Part shown: positions 36,821-44,410 of the stretch, in pieces
How positions within the stretch are numbered: the stretch's first letter is position 1
Layout: each line of letters starts with the position of its first letter
Assembly (NCBI GenBank): GCA_964400725.1
Contig: CAYNVS010000014.1
Span: 9,146 to 73,145 of the forward strand
Direction: 5' to 3'
DNA length: 64,000 nt
From: CAYNVS01 sp964400725
GTDB taxonomy: Bacteria > Myxococcota_A > SURF-8 > CAYNVS01
Program-made: the position numbers and the translations under genes
The notes under the pieces: generated by a model
Database searches by the model: none
Seen by the model: the letters and a program-made list of their open reading frames with translations, nothing else
Told to the model about the DNA's origin: nothing

Positions 36821-36834
36821 GTCGTTCCGAAATG

Positions 36835-36856
36835 AAAAAACCCCGGCAAACCGGGG
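36835..36856 (-). terminator. intrinsic terminator of the 36878 lipoprotein gene
   Basis: A 6-bp GC stem (36841-36846 with 36851-36856) around CAAA, followed on the minus strand by six T. Confidence 0.92.
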
Positions 36857-36877
36857 CTTTTTGTTGTGCGGCGTAAA

Positions 36878-38074
36878 TTAGTGAATGGGGATGGTCGGGG
36901 AACCATTGCTTACCGGACCGCTGTCGGCGCCGTACGGCTTATTGGCGGCGAGCTCTTCATAAAGATCGTTTTCCGTCAGGTCGCTGGCGGAGAAGTTAAT
37001 CTCGGTAATAGTCTCGACGTACTCCACAAAGGGGCGGGCGTCGGGCGGAACGTCCGGGGTCTTAAGTTTGGAAGTTCTTCTCGATTTTACATTGTTAGCC
37101 CACTGTACCCACTCGTAACCGAAGTCGGTAATTTCAATGTTGTAATAAATGGCTTCTTCGCGAACCTTAGCGCACTTATACCACCATTCGGTTCCGACCT
37201 TGCGGTGAGTAAAGTTTCCTTCGCAGCCTTTGTCCAGCCCGAGTTTCGGGATGAAGAGGTTGTGATCGGCCGGGTTCTGCGCGCCGATGGTCTGCGAGGT
37301 ATCCTGATCGGTAGTCTCGACAAGGCATTTGTCGGCTATTTCTGCGTCGTCAACGTCGCTTGTACGGCGCAGCTCAACCTTCGTGGCGGTAAGAGAGCGG
37401 TTGGAATCCAAGCGTATCTCGTCGTATGAAACCGCGTGATACAAAATTTCGCCGTTGGGAGAAACCCAGAAATCTCCGGGTTTGGGAGCTCTTTTCCCTA
37501 AAAATTCAACGTCTTTCTGTTCGGCGTCCCATACTGCCGCCACTTTTTTTAGCATAACCAGATAAATGTCTCCGGCGAGGCCGTAAGTATAGGCGTTGGT
37601 CAAACCTTCGTAGTTTTCTGTCTTAATGGTTCTTTGTTCGAGTTTCAAGTTGTTGCCGGCGTCGGAGTATTCGATGATGTTCGTCATTTTAAGACCGGTC
37701 GCCACGTCAACGCGCTCTATTACGTAAAGCGGAACGATTCCCGTAGTCTGCGCGCCGGGTTCGAAGGACGCGGTCATATGAGCCTTGCCGACTATCATGT
37801 AGTCGGTGTTGAGATTGGAAATGTCGGTAATCGTCGTCATGCCGGAGCTGTCGCCGGCGAAATAGCCGTCGTTTATCGTGCCGGATGATTCGTACCGTTT
37901 GTTGCCTGGGATCTGCTTGTAGGCTTTGGCCGTAACTTTTTTATTGGTTAGGCCTACAACGCGCATGCCCAGCTTCCAATATCCGTCGTCTGACGAATCG
38001 CTTCCGCAGCCCGGCGCAAGCGCAACGGACGCCGCTATAATAAACGCCGACAGCAACAACGAGAATTTTTTCAT
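36878..38074 (-). CDS. lipoprotein of unknown function
   Basis: 398 residues from ATG 38074, preceded by AGGAGG on the minus strand; the frame extends 25 residues further without a ribosome-binding site. The signal peptide ends in 'LAPGC' followed by a Ser/Asp-rich spacer, typical of an outer-membrane lipoprotein that avoids inner-membrane retention. The mature part is beta-rich with few cysteines ('DKCLVET', 'LDKGCEGNF', 'YKCAKV') and ends in a Gly/Ser/Pro tail. No catalytic motif is recognisable. It stands alone between two terminators or spacers. Confidence 0.7.
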   Translation of the reverse strand: MKKFSLLLSAFIIAASVALAPGCGSDSSDDGYWKLGMRVVGLTNKKVTAKAYKQIPGNKRYESSGTINDGYFAGDSSGMTTITDISNLNTDYMIVGKAHMTASFEPGAQTTGIVPLYVIERVDVATGLKMTNIIEYSDAGNNLKLEQRTIKTENYEGLTNAYTYGLAGDIYLVMLKKVAAVWDAEQKDVEFLGKRAPKPGDFWVSPNGEILYHAVSYDEIRLDSNRSLTATKVELRRTSDVDDAEIADKCLVETTDQDTSQTIGAQNPADHNLFIPKLGLDKGCEGNFTHRKVGTEWWYKCAKVREEAIYYNIEITDFGYEWVQWANNVKSRRTSKLKTPDVPPDARPFVEYVETITEINFSASDLTENDLYEELAANKPYGADSGPVSNGSPTIPIH

Positions 38075-38253
38075 ACTTTTCCTCCTGTGAAATGATTTCA
38101 ATTTGGTGCGTTCAAACTTATGCTGTTTGTTCTTAACAAATTTTTGCAAAATTCAATGGATACTAAAAGCACAAGGCGTTTTGTATGTCAAGCGAAAGTA
38201 ATTGTAATTATTATTAGAATGTTTTGAAACGATTGAAGCCGAAGGCGGCGGCG

Positions 38254-38739
38254 CTAAGGTTTCGCCGATTTCAGCCTTATTGAAATGACGAGCGATTTGC
38301 CGTCGTCCAGTTTGAGGCCGCCTACGACTAGAACTCCGCCTTGCTCGACGGAATAATCGGCAGCCAGCAGCCCTTCTATTTGCAGGTTTACCGCAAATTT
38401 GCCGTCTTTTTTTTCGTTCTTCGCTACTTTAATTTTTAAAATCCGTTTTTCCTTGCCGGGAATTTCCGCGGTCATTTCGGCGCCGAAGGCGCCTTCGAGC
38501 GTTTTAGAGCTCAGAAGCTCGAACGAATCGAGCGCGAACAGTTCGAAAATTCGTTTTTCGACGTCTTTATAATTTTGCGGCAGCGGCTTTTTTGCCTCGC
38601 CCTCTCCGGCGTTTTTTGCGGCGATAAAGCTTGCCTCTTTTTTCGCCTCTTTTTTGTCGGTTTTGCCGTCCTTCGCGTAAAGCGGAGCCGCAAGCGGCAG
38701 GATTGCCGCCAGCGCGAAAATAAACGCTTTCTTTTTCAT
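38254..38739 (-). CDS. small secreted protein in the ECF sigma operon
   Basis: 161 residues. A Sec signal peptide (cleavage near 'PLYA-KDG') is followed by a Lys/Glu-rich linker (about 23-45) and a domain of about 110 residues with a beta-rich end ('VLVVGGLKLDDGKSLVISI'). The start overlaps the stop of the anti-sigma-like gene by 4 nt (ATGA), so it is translationally coupled third in the operon. It may sense the envelope signal or be the target of the regulon; I recognise no family. Confidence 0.65.
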   Translation of the reverse strand: MKKKAFIFALAAILPLAAPLYAKDGKTDKKEAKKEASFIAAKNAGEGEAKKPLPQNYKDVEKRIFELFALDSFELLSSKTLEGAFGAEMTAEIPGKEKRILKIKVAKNEKKDGKFAVNLQIEGLLAADYSVEQGGVLVVGGLKLDDGKSLVISIRLKSAKP

Positions 38740-39158
38740 TCTTCTTCAATAATCCATATCACCGTAAGCGCCTCGCCTTTGCCTTCGGCAATCATTGCGG
38801 CGGCGTTTTCGGTTTTGATGTCTTCAATCGTCGCGCTTTGCGCGCTTCTTGCCGGTTGAGGAATTTCGTCGGGCGCGCTAAGCTCGTACGCCTCGTACGC
38901 GGCGAACGAAATAACGGCGATTACCGCCGCGGCGACCGCGGCCTGCGTCATTTTAAAAGAATGCGCGAAGCCGAAAAGAAGAGATGCGAACGATCGGGGC
39001 TTTGCGCGCTTGGGGAGTTTTTTCATGGTCGCCGCGAGCAACGCGTTTTGGTCTATCCCGCTCAGGAGCTCGTCGGCGCGCGCTATCATCGCTTTTTTAA
39101 GAGCTTCGTCGAACGCCGCCTCGTTGCCGTCTTTGGTCTCCCGCATCTCTTCGTTCAT
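38736..39158 (-). CDS. putative anti-sigma factor (single-TM membrane protein)
   Basis: 140 residues. A cytoplasmic helical N-terminal half (about 1-65), one transmembrane helix (about 73-92, 'QAAVAAAVIAVISFAAYEAY') and a short periplasmic tail make the topology of an ECF anti-sigma factor. It starts 3 nt after the sigma factor stop. No zinc motif (HxxxCxxC) is visible, so it is not a ZAS type. Identity is inferred from topology and position. Confidence 0.65.
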   Translation of the reverse strand: MNEEMRETKDGNEAAFDEALKKAMIARADELLSGIDQNALLAATMKKLPKRAKPRSFASLLFGFAHSFKMTQAAVAAAVIAVISFAAYEAYELSAPDEIPQPARSAQSATIEDIKTENAAAMIAEGKGEALTVIWIIEEE

Positions 39159-39161
39159 CGC

Positions 39162-39728
39162 TTAACCTTTTAAGTCTTTCATATTTTTTTTAAGAGTCTC
39201 TCTGGCGGAGTGAAGCCTGCTCATTACGGTGCCTTTGGGGACGTTGAAAACGCGCGCCAATTCTTCGTAGCCGGTTCCTTCTACGACGTGCATCGCGAGC
39301 ATAGCCCGCTGGTCGTCGCTCAGCGCCTCGAACGCCTTGTCTATGTTATCGAATAATTCCTTGTTTTGCAACGTTTCGTCGGGGGCGTATTCAGCGGAGC
39401 CTACAAGCGTTCCCGCGGGCTCGTCAACCGATTGCGTCATTTTTTCGGCGGCCCAAAAGCGCGCGCGCGATTTGCGCAGATTGAGCGCGGTGTTCACTCC
39501 GGCGGTAAAAACCCAGCTTGAGAACTTGCAGTCCCCTTTGAACGAATCAAGGCTTCTCCACACTTTGAACATCGTCTCCTGCCATGCGTCGGACGCGTCT
39601 TCGGCGTTGCCGAGCATCAGCGCCAGCACGCGCAACAGCCTCGGCGCGAGAGGCTTCACTAGAGCCTCGAACGCCCGCTCGTCCCCGTCAAGCGCCTTTT
39701 TTATGAGCAGACGCTCTTGCGCATCCAA
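39162..39728 (-). CDS. ECF-type RNA polymerase sigma factor
   Basis: 188 residues with TTG 39728 as likely start: AAGGAG (39740-39735, minus strand) is 6 nt before it, whereas TTG 39734 abuts the AAGGAG. Region 2 is 'DASDAWQETMFKVWRSLDSF' and the following '-SSWVFTAGVNTALNL'; region 4 is 'LSDDQRAMLAMHVVEGTGY' to 'GTVMSRLHSARETLKK', a helix-turn-helix. It directs polymerase to envelope-stress-type promoters and is probably held by the downstream membrane protein. Its own promoter looks ECF-like (39752-39779). Confidence 0.93.
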   Translation of the reverse strand: MDAQERLLIKKALDGDERAFEALVKPLAPRLLRVLALMLGNAEDASDAWQETMFKVWRSLDSFKGDCKFSSWVFTAGVNTALNLRKSRARFWAAEKMTQSVDEPAGTLVGSAEYAPDETLQNKELFDNIDKAFEALSDDQRAMLAMHVVEGTGYEELARVFNVPKGTVMSRLHSARETLKKNMKDLKG

Positions 39729-39751
39729 AGCCAACTCCTTGCGTCGTAGTA

Positions 39752-39779
39752 TTAGACAACCAAAACTTTCATTTATTCC
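39752..39779 (-). promoter_or_regulatory. putative autoregulated ECF promoter
   Basis: Minus-strand GGAAT (39779-39775), a 17-nt spacer and GTCTAA (39757-39752). This fits the GGAAC-type -35 and GTCTA-type -10 of ECF promoters and lies 12 nt before the ribosome-binding site. Confidence 0.6.
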
Positions 39780-39874
39780 TGCGCGGCGCGCATTTTTCTT
39801 TGCGGGTTGTCCGCCGATTTGTTATTTTATCTCATTGCGGGCGAAATGGAACAAATTTTACGCAATCAATACAA

Positions 39875-40303
39875 ATGAAGTTTGGTCAAACGAACGCGAA
39901 ATTAGGCGGGACGGTTTTGATAAAGGCCGGAATATACGCCTTCTGCGCGCTTTTATTATCGACGCAGGCGTCGGTTTACCTCGACGCGTTCTCGGTTCGG
40001 CGAACCGCTATTGAGGCCGCAACGCTCGCCTTTGAAATATTGTCTCTCTGCGCCTTCTCTTTTATTTTAGTCGTCGATATTTTTCGGCTTTTTGCCGGCA
40101 AAAAAACGGTTAAAACGCCTCTGTTCGTATTGTTTGCGGCGCTTTGCGCGGGTTACCGCCTTTTAACCGCGTTTAAACTCTTTTCGGACGCCGAGAAACC
40201 TATTCCGTTGAACGAGTCGGACGCTTACGCCGCCATCGCCGTCGCCGCGGCGCTTTTCGCCAAACTCGCCATGAAAGAACGCCTTGATGAAGACGCGAAA
40301 TGA
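39875..40303 (+). CDS. small integral membrane protein
   Basis: 142 residues from ATG 39875. Three or four hydrophobic helices are visible ('IKAGIYAFCALLLSTQASVY', 'AATLAFEILSLCAFSFILVV', 'PLFVLFAALCAGY', 'AYAAIAVAAALFAKLAM'). No family is recognised. It is divergent from the sigma factor and overlaps the MBL gene downstream by 17 nt, so the two are probably co-expressed. No clear ribosome-binding site. Confidence 0.55.
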   Translation: MKFGQTNAKLGGTVLIKAGIYAFCALLLSTQASVYLDAFSVRRTAIEAATLAFEILSLCAFSFILVVDIFRLFAGKKTVKTPLFVLFAALCAGYRLLTAFKLFSDAEKPIPLNESDAYAAIAVAAALFAKLAMKERLDEDAK

Positions 40304-41273
40304 ATTTCCGAACGTAACCGCGGCTCCGCTGCCGACCCCTTATCCAGTCGGGGACGTCAACGCCTATCTAATCGAATCCGACGAGCTTACTTTGCTGGAT
40401 ACCGGAGTATTCTGGGATAAATCGCTCGCCGCGCTGTCGGCGGCGCTTGCCTCGCTTGGGCGAAAAATTGAGGACCTCGATAACGTCGTCGTAACGCATC
40501 ATCACTTCGATCACTTCGGGGCGGCGTTTCATCTTTCCGGCCTTTCGGGCGCGCGCGTTTTTTATCACGAAAGCGTTCCATTCTTTATTCGCAGAAGCGC
40601 GGAACAGGAGGACTACGTTCAGTCTTTTTTAGGCCGGTGCGGCTATTCAAAGGATTATCTTCTTCTAGGCCGCGAACTTGTCAGAAAAGGCAAACGATTC
40701 GGCGCGCTTGACGCCGCCCATGCGGAAACGATAGAGTTAAAGGACGGCGACGAGTTAAATTTAGGCGGCTTTACGCTGCGCGCGGTTTTTTCTCCGGGAC
40801 ATTCGCCCGATCACCTTTGCTACTATAATCAATCTCAAGGGCTGCTTTTTTCCGGCGATTTTCTTCTTCCGCGCATTACGCCCAACCCGCTGTTGTATTT
40901 CGATTTCAGCGGCGCGAAGCCGAAGAGAATAAAAAGCCTGCTTAATTATCTCTCATCGCTTTCAAAAGTAGGCGCGCTTGACGCGAAAAAAGCGCTGCCC
41001 GGCCATGGCGCGGAAATCGAGTCGCCATGCGAAACGATTGAGAAGAACCTCAGGTTCATACGCGAGCGCGCGGCTCGTTTTGAAAGCGGATTGACGGACG
41101 CGCCTTCGAGCCTTTTCGATTTGTCCGTAGCGGTTTTTGGCGAGCGCGACCCGATGAACGCCTATCTTGCTTTATCCGAGACTATCGCGTACGTCGATTT
41201 GCTGGAAGCCGAAGGGAAGGCCGAGCCGGACTGGGACGGCGAAGTCGTTGCGGTCGCCAAAGCCCGCCGCTGA
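40287..41273 (+). CDS. MBL-fold metallo-hydrolase
   Basis: 328 residues from ATG 40287 (a TTG just before is in frame). The metal-binding motif 'THHHFDHFG' (about residues 71-79), a second His in 'SPGHSPDHL', Asp in 'FSGDFLL' and the last His in 'LPGHGAEI' complete a dinuclear site. The C-terminal helical region (about 250-328) resembles the extra domain of LACTB2-like or acyl-hydrolase MBL proteins. Cytoplasmic. The substrate is not predictable; a thioester, phosphodiester or lactone are all possible. Confidence 0.88.
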   Translation: MKTRNEFPNVTAAPLPTPYPVGDVNAYLIESDELTLLDTGVFWDKSLAALSAALASLGRKIEDLDNVVVTHHHFDHFGAAFHLSGLSGARVFYHESVPFFIRRSAEQEDYVQSFLGRCGYSKDYLLLGRELVRKGKRFGALDAAHAETIELKDGDELNLGGFTLRAVFSPGHSPDHLCYYNQSQGLLFSGDFLLPRITPNPLLYFDFSGAKPKRIKSLLNYLSSLSKVGALDAKKALPGHGAEIESPCETIEKNLRFIRERAARFESGLTDAPSSLFDLSVAVFGERDPMNAYLALSETIAYVDLLEAEGKAEPDWDGEVVAVAKARR

Positions 41274-41301
41274 AAAAAACCGCGCGTCGATAAAATTAAA
41301 A

Positions 41302-41334
41302 AAAGCGGCCTTTTAGGCCGCTTTCTTTTTTAAG
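41302..41334. terminator. bidirectional terminator between MBL hydrolase and FHA/CpaF-like genes
   Basis: A 9-bp stem (41302-41310 with 41316-41324) with loop TTTTA, with a T-rich tail on the right and A-rich run on the left. Confidence 0.93.
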
Positions 41335-41345
41335 AGCGAATTGAT

Positions 41346-43187
41346 TTACGCTTTGTAAATTATCTCCGTCGAAACCGCCGCGCCTTTGGTTCCCGAAATT
41401 TTTTCGACCTTCGAGAGCTCTAAGCCCAAACGGCCTTCGCGGGCGCACATTACAAAGTTCAACGAGTCGGCGACGAACGCTGCGGCGGCTTCCGCAGTTA
41501 TGCCCGCGCTTGCGGCCAGAAGGTTTTTAATCGACTTGAGCGCGAAATCGGCGGCGCCGGAAGGAACTATCCACACAAGGCCGTCGGAAGGGAAGCTGAG
41601 GATGTCGGCTATCGGCGTAGAGGCTCCGACCGGCGAAGCGACTACGACAAGAGCCGGATCGAGAGCCGCGGCGACGCGCAGTTTGTCGCCGAGCTCGTAT
41701 TCAAGGCCGTTGTATGGAATTACTATCGCGTTTGCGCTGTCGTAAACGCAGTCTTCCGCTCCAATGTAAACGACGCGCTTGCCCTGCGCCGCTTCCGCGG
41801 CTAAGTTCGCCGCGATTTCTGCGCGGGAGAGAGCCGCGCCGCCGCCGACTATTACTTTGCCGCCTTTGCGCAGAGCAGCCGCTACCGCTTCCTTCGCTTT
41901 GGCGTCCATTTTTGCCAGCGCGTTTTTAGAGCGCGGATATTTAATAACGCGCATCCACGAATCGCCTCCGTCAGCGGCGATATATATTTTGGCCGCCAAT
42001 TTGTCTGCCGCGTAAACAGAGAACGGCTCGTTCTCGACGTCTTCCAAAGCTCCGCCGCCTAAAGAGGCGAGCCTTCCCATAGCGACCAGCAGAGCGTCGG
42101 GGCAGGAGAAGCCGGAACGGCGCTCCATTGCCGCTCCGTCGCGGTACACGAACAAATCGCCGCGGCTTGTCGCGAAAATTTCTTTTACGTTGTCGTCGGC
42201 GAGAAAGGCGGAGACGGGACCGAACTTTAAGAGCTCGGAAACTACGTGCGCTTTTACCGCGTCGATTTCGGACGGGCTTAATTTCAATTCCTGCGCGGCG
42301 GTTGCGAGAGCTTCCTCGACCGCTTTCGCGTTCTCTTCCGAGTCGAAGTCGAATGAAAGCAAATCTTCGTTTTCGGACAGCGCGGGCTTGTCGATGACCG
42401 TTAAAAACAGCTTGGCGGCCAGTTCGGCGTTGTAAACGTCAACCGCGGGCAGTTCAAGCTCGCTGGCTTCGTATTTTTCGGGTTCGGGCTCCGGCGGGGG
42501 AGGGGGAACCGGCGCGGGCGCGGCTTTGCGCGCGGGCGCAGTCGGGGGAACCGCCGCCGATTCGCGTTTGGGAGGCATCGGGGGCGGAGGCGGAACCGGC
42601 GGAGCCGGCGGCTCGACCGACGGAGGCGGAGTTTCGGGGCCGAGGTCTTCCATTTTAACCGCGGGCATGTAGCGCGTCGGACCCAGCTTGTTGGCCATTT
42701 CCGGCGACATAGGCGGCTCTTTGTCTGGTATTTCTTCCGCCGAAAGCTCTATCGAGGGCTTTTTTGCGGTCGGCGCGAATTCCGGCTTTTTGGGCAGCGG
42801 AGGAGGCGCGGACGGGGCCGGCTTCTTCGCCAGAACGTCGGTGTTTTCTTCTTTCTTATCGCCTTCAATCTTCGTGTCGCTGCGCTGCGGCTTGGTTTCG
42901 TCCAAGTCGAAAATCATCACGTAATCGCCGATGAAGATGCGGTCGCCGCTTTTTAAAACCTGCGGCGTGGAAACGCGCGCGCCGTTCACGAAAGAGCCGT
43001 TGGTGCTCTTTCTATCGACTATGAAGTAGCGTCCCTCGCGCCTGACTATGCGGGCGTGGCGTTTGGAAACGTTGCTCGTGCCCAGATGAATGTCGCTCGT
43101 CGGTTCGCGGCCGATAGTAACTTCGTCCTGGTCGAACGTGAACTTTTTGGGCTCCTGTCCTTCTGTTTGCAGACTCAAACGAAACAT
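41346..43187 (-). CDS. FHA-domain protein fused to a CpaF/TadA-like domain with lost nucleotide motifs
   Basis: 613 residues from ATG 43187 (GAGG 6 nt before; an upstream TTG adds six residues). The N-terminal FHA domain is complete: GRE (26-28), SKRH (41-44) and TNG (62-64) bind phosphothreonine. A Pro-rich linker (about 110-250) with PPPP runs leads to a domain shaped like CpaF/TadA: the stretch from about 320 ('LLKFGPVSAFLADDNVKEI', 'RDGAAMERRSGF') mirrors the N-terminal domain of secretion ATPases. However the P-loop position (about 448-457) reads GGGAALSRAE instead of GGTGSGKTT; the Walker-B-like 'GEVRG' is replaced by 'ASPVG' (517) and the His box 'TIHANS' by 'IVPSGA' (540). ATP hydrolysis is therefore unlikely. 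It probably acts as a phospho-dependent scaffold or regulator. Confidence 0.75.
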   Translation of the reverse strand: MFRLSLQTEGQEPKKFTFDQDEVTIGREPTSDIHLGTSNVSKRHARIVRREGRYFIVDRKSTNGSFVNGARVSTPQVLKSGDRIFIGDYVMIFDLDETKPQRSDTKIEGDKKEENTDVLAKKPAPSAPPPLPKKPEFAPTAKKPSIELSAEEIPDKEPPMSPEMANKLGPTRYMPAVKMEDLGPETPPPSVEPPAPPVPPPPPMPPKRESAAVPPTAPARKAAPAPVPPPPPEPEPEKYEASELELPAVDVYNAELAAKLFLTVIDKPALSENEDLLSFDFDSEENAKAVEEALATAAQELKLSPSEIDAVKAHVVSELLKFGPVSAFLADDNVKEIFATSRGDLFVYRDGAAMERRSGFSCPDALLVAMGRLASLGGGALEDVENEPFSVYAADKLAAKIYIAADGGDSWMRVIKYPRSKNALAKMDAKAKEAVAAALRKGGKVIVGGGAALSRAEIAANLAAEAAQGKRVVYIGAEDCVYDSANAIVIPYNGLEYELGDKLRVAAALDPALVVVASPVGASTPIADILSFPSDGLVWIVPSGAADFALKSIKNLLAASAGITAEAAAAFVADSLNFVMCAREGRLGLELSKVEKISGTKGAAVSTEIIYKA

Positions 43188-43350
43188 GGGATACCTCGTC
43201 GTCAAATAGCGATTGAGTTAGATAAATTACCGACTGAAAATTTTTCTAATTTTCTCTAATACATATCAATATGTCAAGTATAACGGATAAATTATTTTCC
43301 GCTTTTTAATAATTCTTCGCGGCGGCGGCGCGGCGGTTTCAGCGCAAAAA

Positions 43351-43374
43351 AAAGCCCGGACGTATCCGGGCTTT
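43351..43374 (-). terminator. intrinsic terminator of rpsD
   Basis: A 10-bp stem (43351-43360 with 43365-43374) with tetraloop; eight T follow on the minus strand. Confidence 0.94.
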
Positions 43375-43396
43375 CGCTTGCGAAAAATTGGTTGAA

Positions 43397-44011
43397 TTAT
43401 CTGGAGAAGAACTCGACGATGGACTGTTCCTTGACGTCCACGGGGATTTCCGCGCGGTCGGGGATGCGGACTAAACGTCCCTTCATGGCGGATGCGTCGA
43501 ATTCGACGTATGATACGCGCATGAGGTCGTGGCGCTCCAAGCTCGCAAGGACGCTTTTATTCGTCTTGCTTTTTTCTTTCAGCTCAATTACGTCGCCCGC
43601 TTTAAGCTGCTGGCTGGGGATGTTGACCTTTTTGCCGTTTAGCAAAATATGGCCGTGGCCGACCAGCTGCCTCGCCGCCAAAATGGACGGCGCGAGGTGA
43701 AGTCTGAAAACGATAGTATCCAAGCGGGTTTCAAGCAGCTTGACGAGGTTTTCGCCGGTGCTGCCGGGCATTCTTTTCGCGACTTCAAATACGCGGTGGA
43801 ACTGACGCTCCATAAGCGCGTATCCGAGGCGGAGCTTCTGTTTTTCAAGCAGTCGTTTGGCGTATTCCGAAATTTTTCCGCCTTTTTTCGCGCCGTGCTC
43901 GCCGGGCTTATTGGCGCGTTTGGCTAATATTTTTTGAGTCTTCGGGAATCCCGCCAGCGCGACTCCCAAATGTCTTGCCATTCTGCCTTTCGGCTTCAAA
44001 ATCTTGCCCAT
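43397..44011 (-). CDS. rpsD: 30S ribosomal protein S4
   Basis: 204 residues from ATG 44011 with AGAAGG upstream (minus strand). 'PKGRMARHLGVALAGFPK' replaces the Cys-rich zinc knuckle of the C+ form, so this is the zinc-independent S4. The S4 RNA-binding domain (about 95-155, 'RLDTIVFRLHLAPSILAARQ', 'VGHGHILLNGKKVNIPSQ') is typical. It stands alone rather than in the alpha operon with rpsM, rpsK and rpoA, which suggests a relocated or second S4 gene. Confidence 0.96.
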   Translation of the reverse strand: MGKILKPKGRMARHLGVALAGFPKTQKILAKRANKPGEHGAKKGGKISEYAKRLLEKQKLRLGYALMERQFHRVFEVAKRMPGSTGENLVKLLETRLDTIVFRLHLAPSILAARQLVGHGHILLNGKKVNIPSQQLKAGDVIELKEKSKTNKSVLASLERHDLMRVSYVEFDASAMKGRLVRIPDRAEIPVDVKEQSIVEFFSR

Positions 44012-44083
44012 ATTCGACCTTCTTTGCAACCTTTCAACTAAAAACAGATAAAGCTAAAAAGAACTTCCGTTACAGAGCAAATT

Positions 44084-44112
44084 TGTTTACAGTATTCGCT
44101 TTGTAAAGTCAA
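44084..44112 (-). promoter_or_regulatory. rpsD promoter
   Basis: Minus-strand TTGACT (44112-44107), 17-nt spacer, TAAACA (44089-44084). Transcription start would fall about 65 nt before ATG 44011. Confidence 0.55.
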
Positions 44113-44362
44113 GTCTTTATTGACAATATAGGAAAGATTTCCGTCGATTTTTCGACTTGTCCCATGATTTGTCTAATTAAAGCGCGCGCGCGTTCGTTTT
44201 CTACCATCGTTTAGGGGCGATTATTAACGCTTCCGCTGTGATTGTCTCTTCGTCGCTGTGTCGGATTATATGCAGTATGCAAATTTTTTTCCGCTGTATT
44301 TAGCGGGTAAGAGAATAAACATCCTCCGCAAACGGCCGTTTACGTTTTTAGTCCGCCAAATA
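44113..44362. other. 250-bp spacer with nothing recognisable
   Basis: Between the rpsD promoter and the terminator of the next minus-strand gene lies sequence of mixed composition with a CG-alternating stretch near 44181-44191. No credible reading frame, RNA gene or repeat is seen; a small stem (44291-44295 with 44302-44306) has no flanking T tract. Confidence 0.5.
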
Positions 44363-44390
44363 AAAAGCCCGAAGTTTCCTTCGGGCTTTT
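44363..44390 (-). terminator. intrinsic terminator of the Cys-rich lipoprotein gene
   Basis: A 12-bp stem (44363-44374 with 44379-44390) with a 4-nt loop, followed on the minus strand by T-rich sequence. Confidence 0.94.
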
Positions 44391-44410
44391 ATTTTAAAGT
44401 TTGGGTGGGG

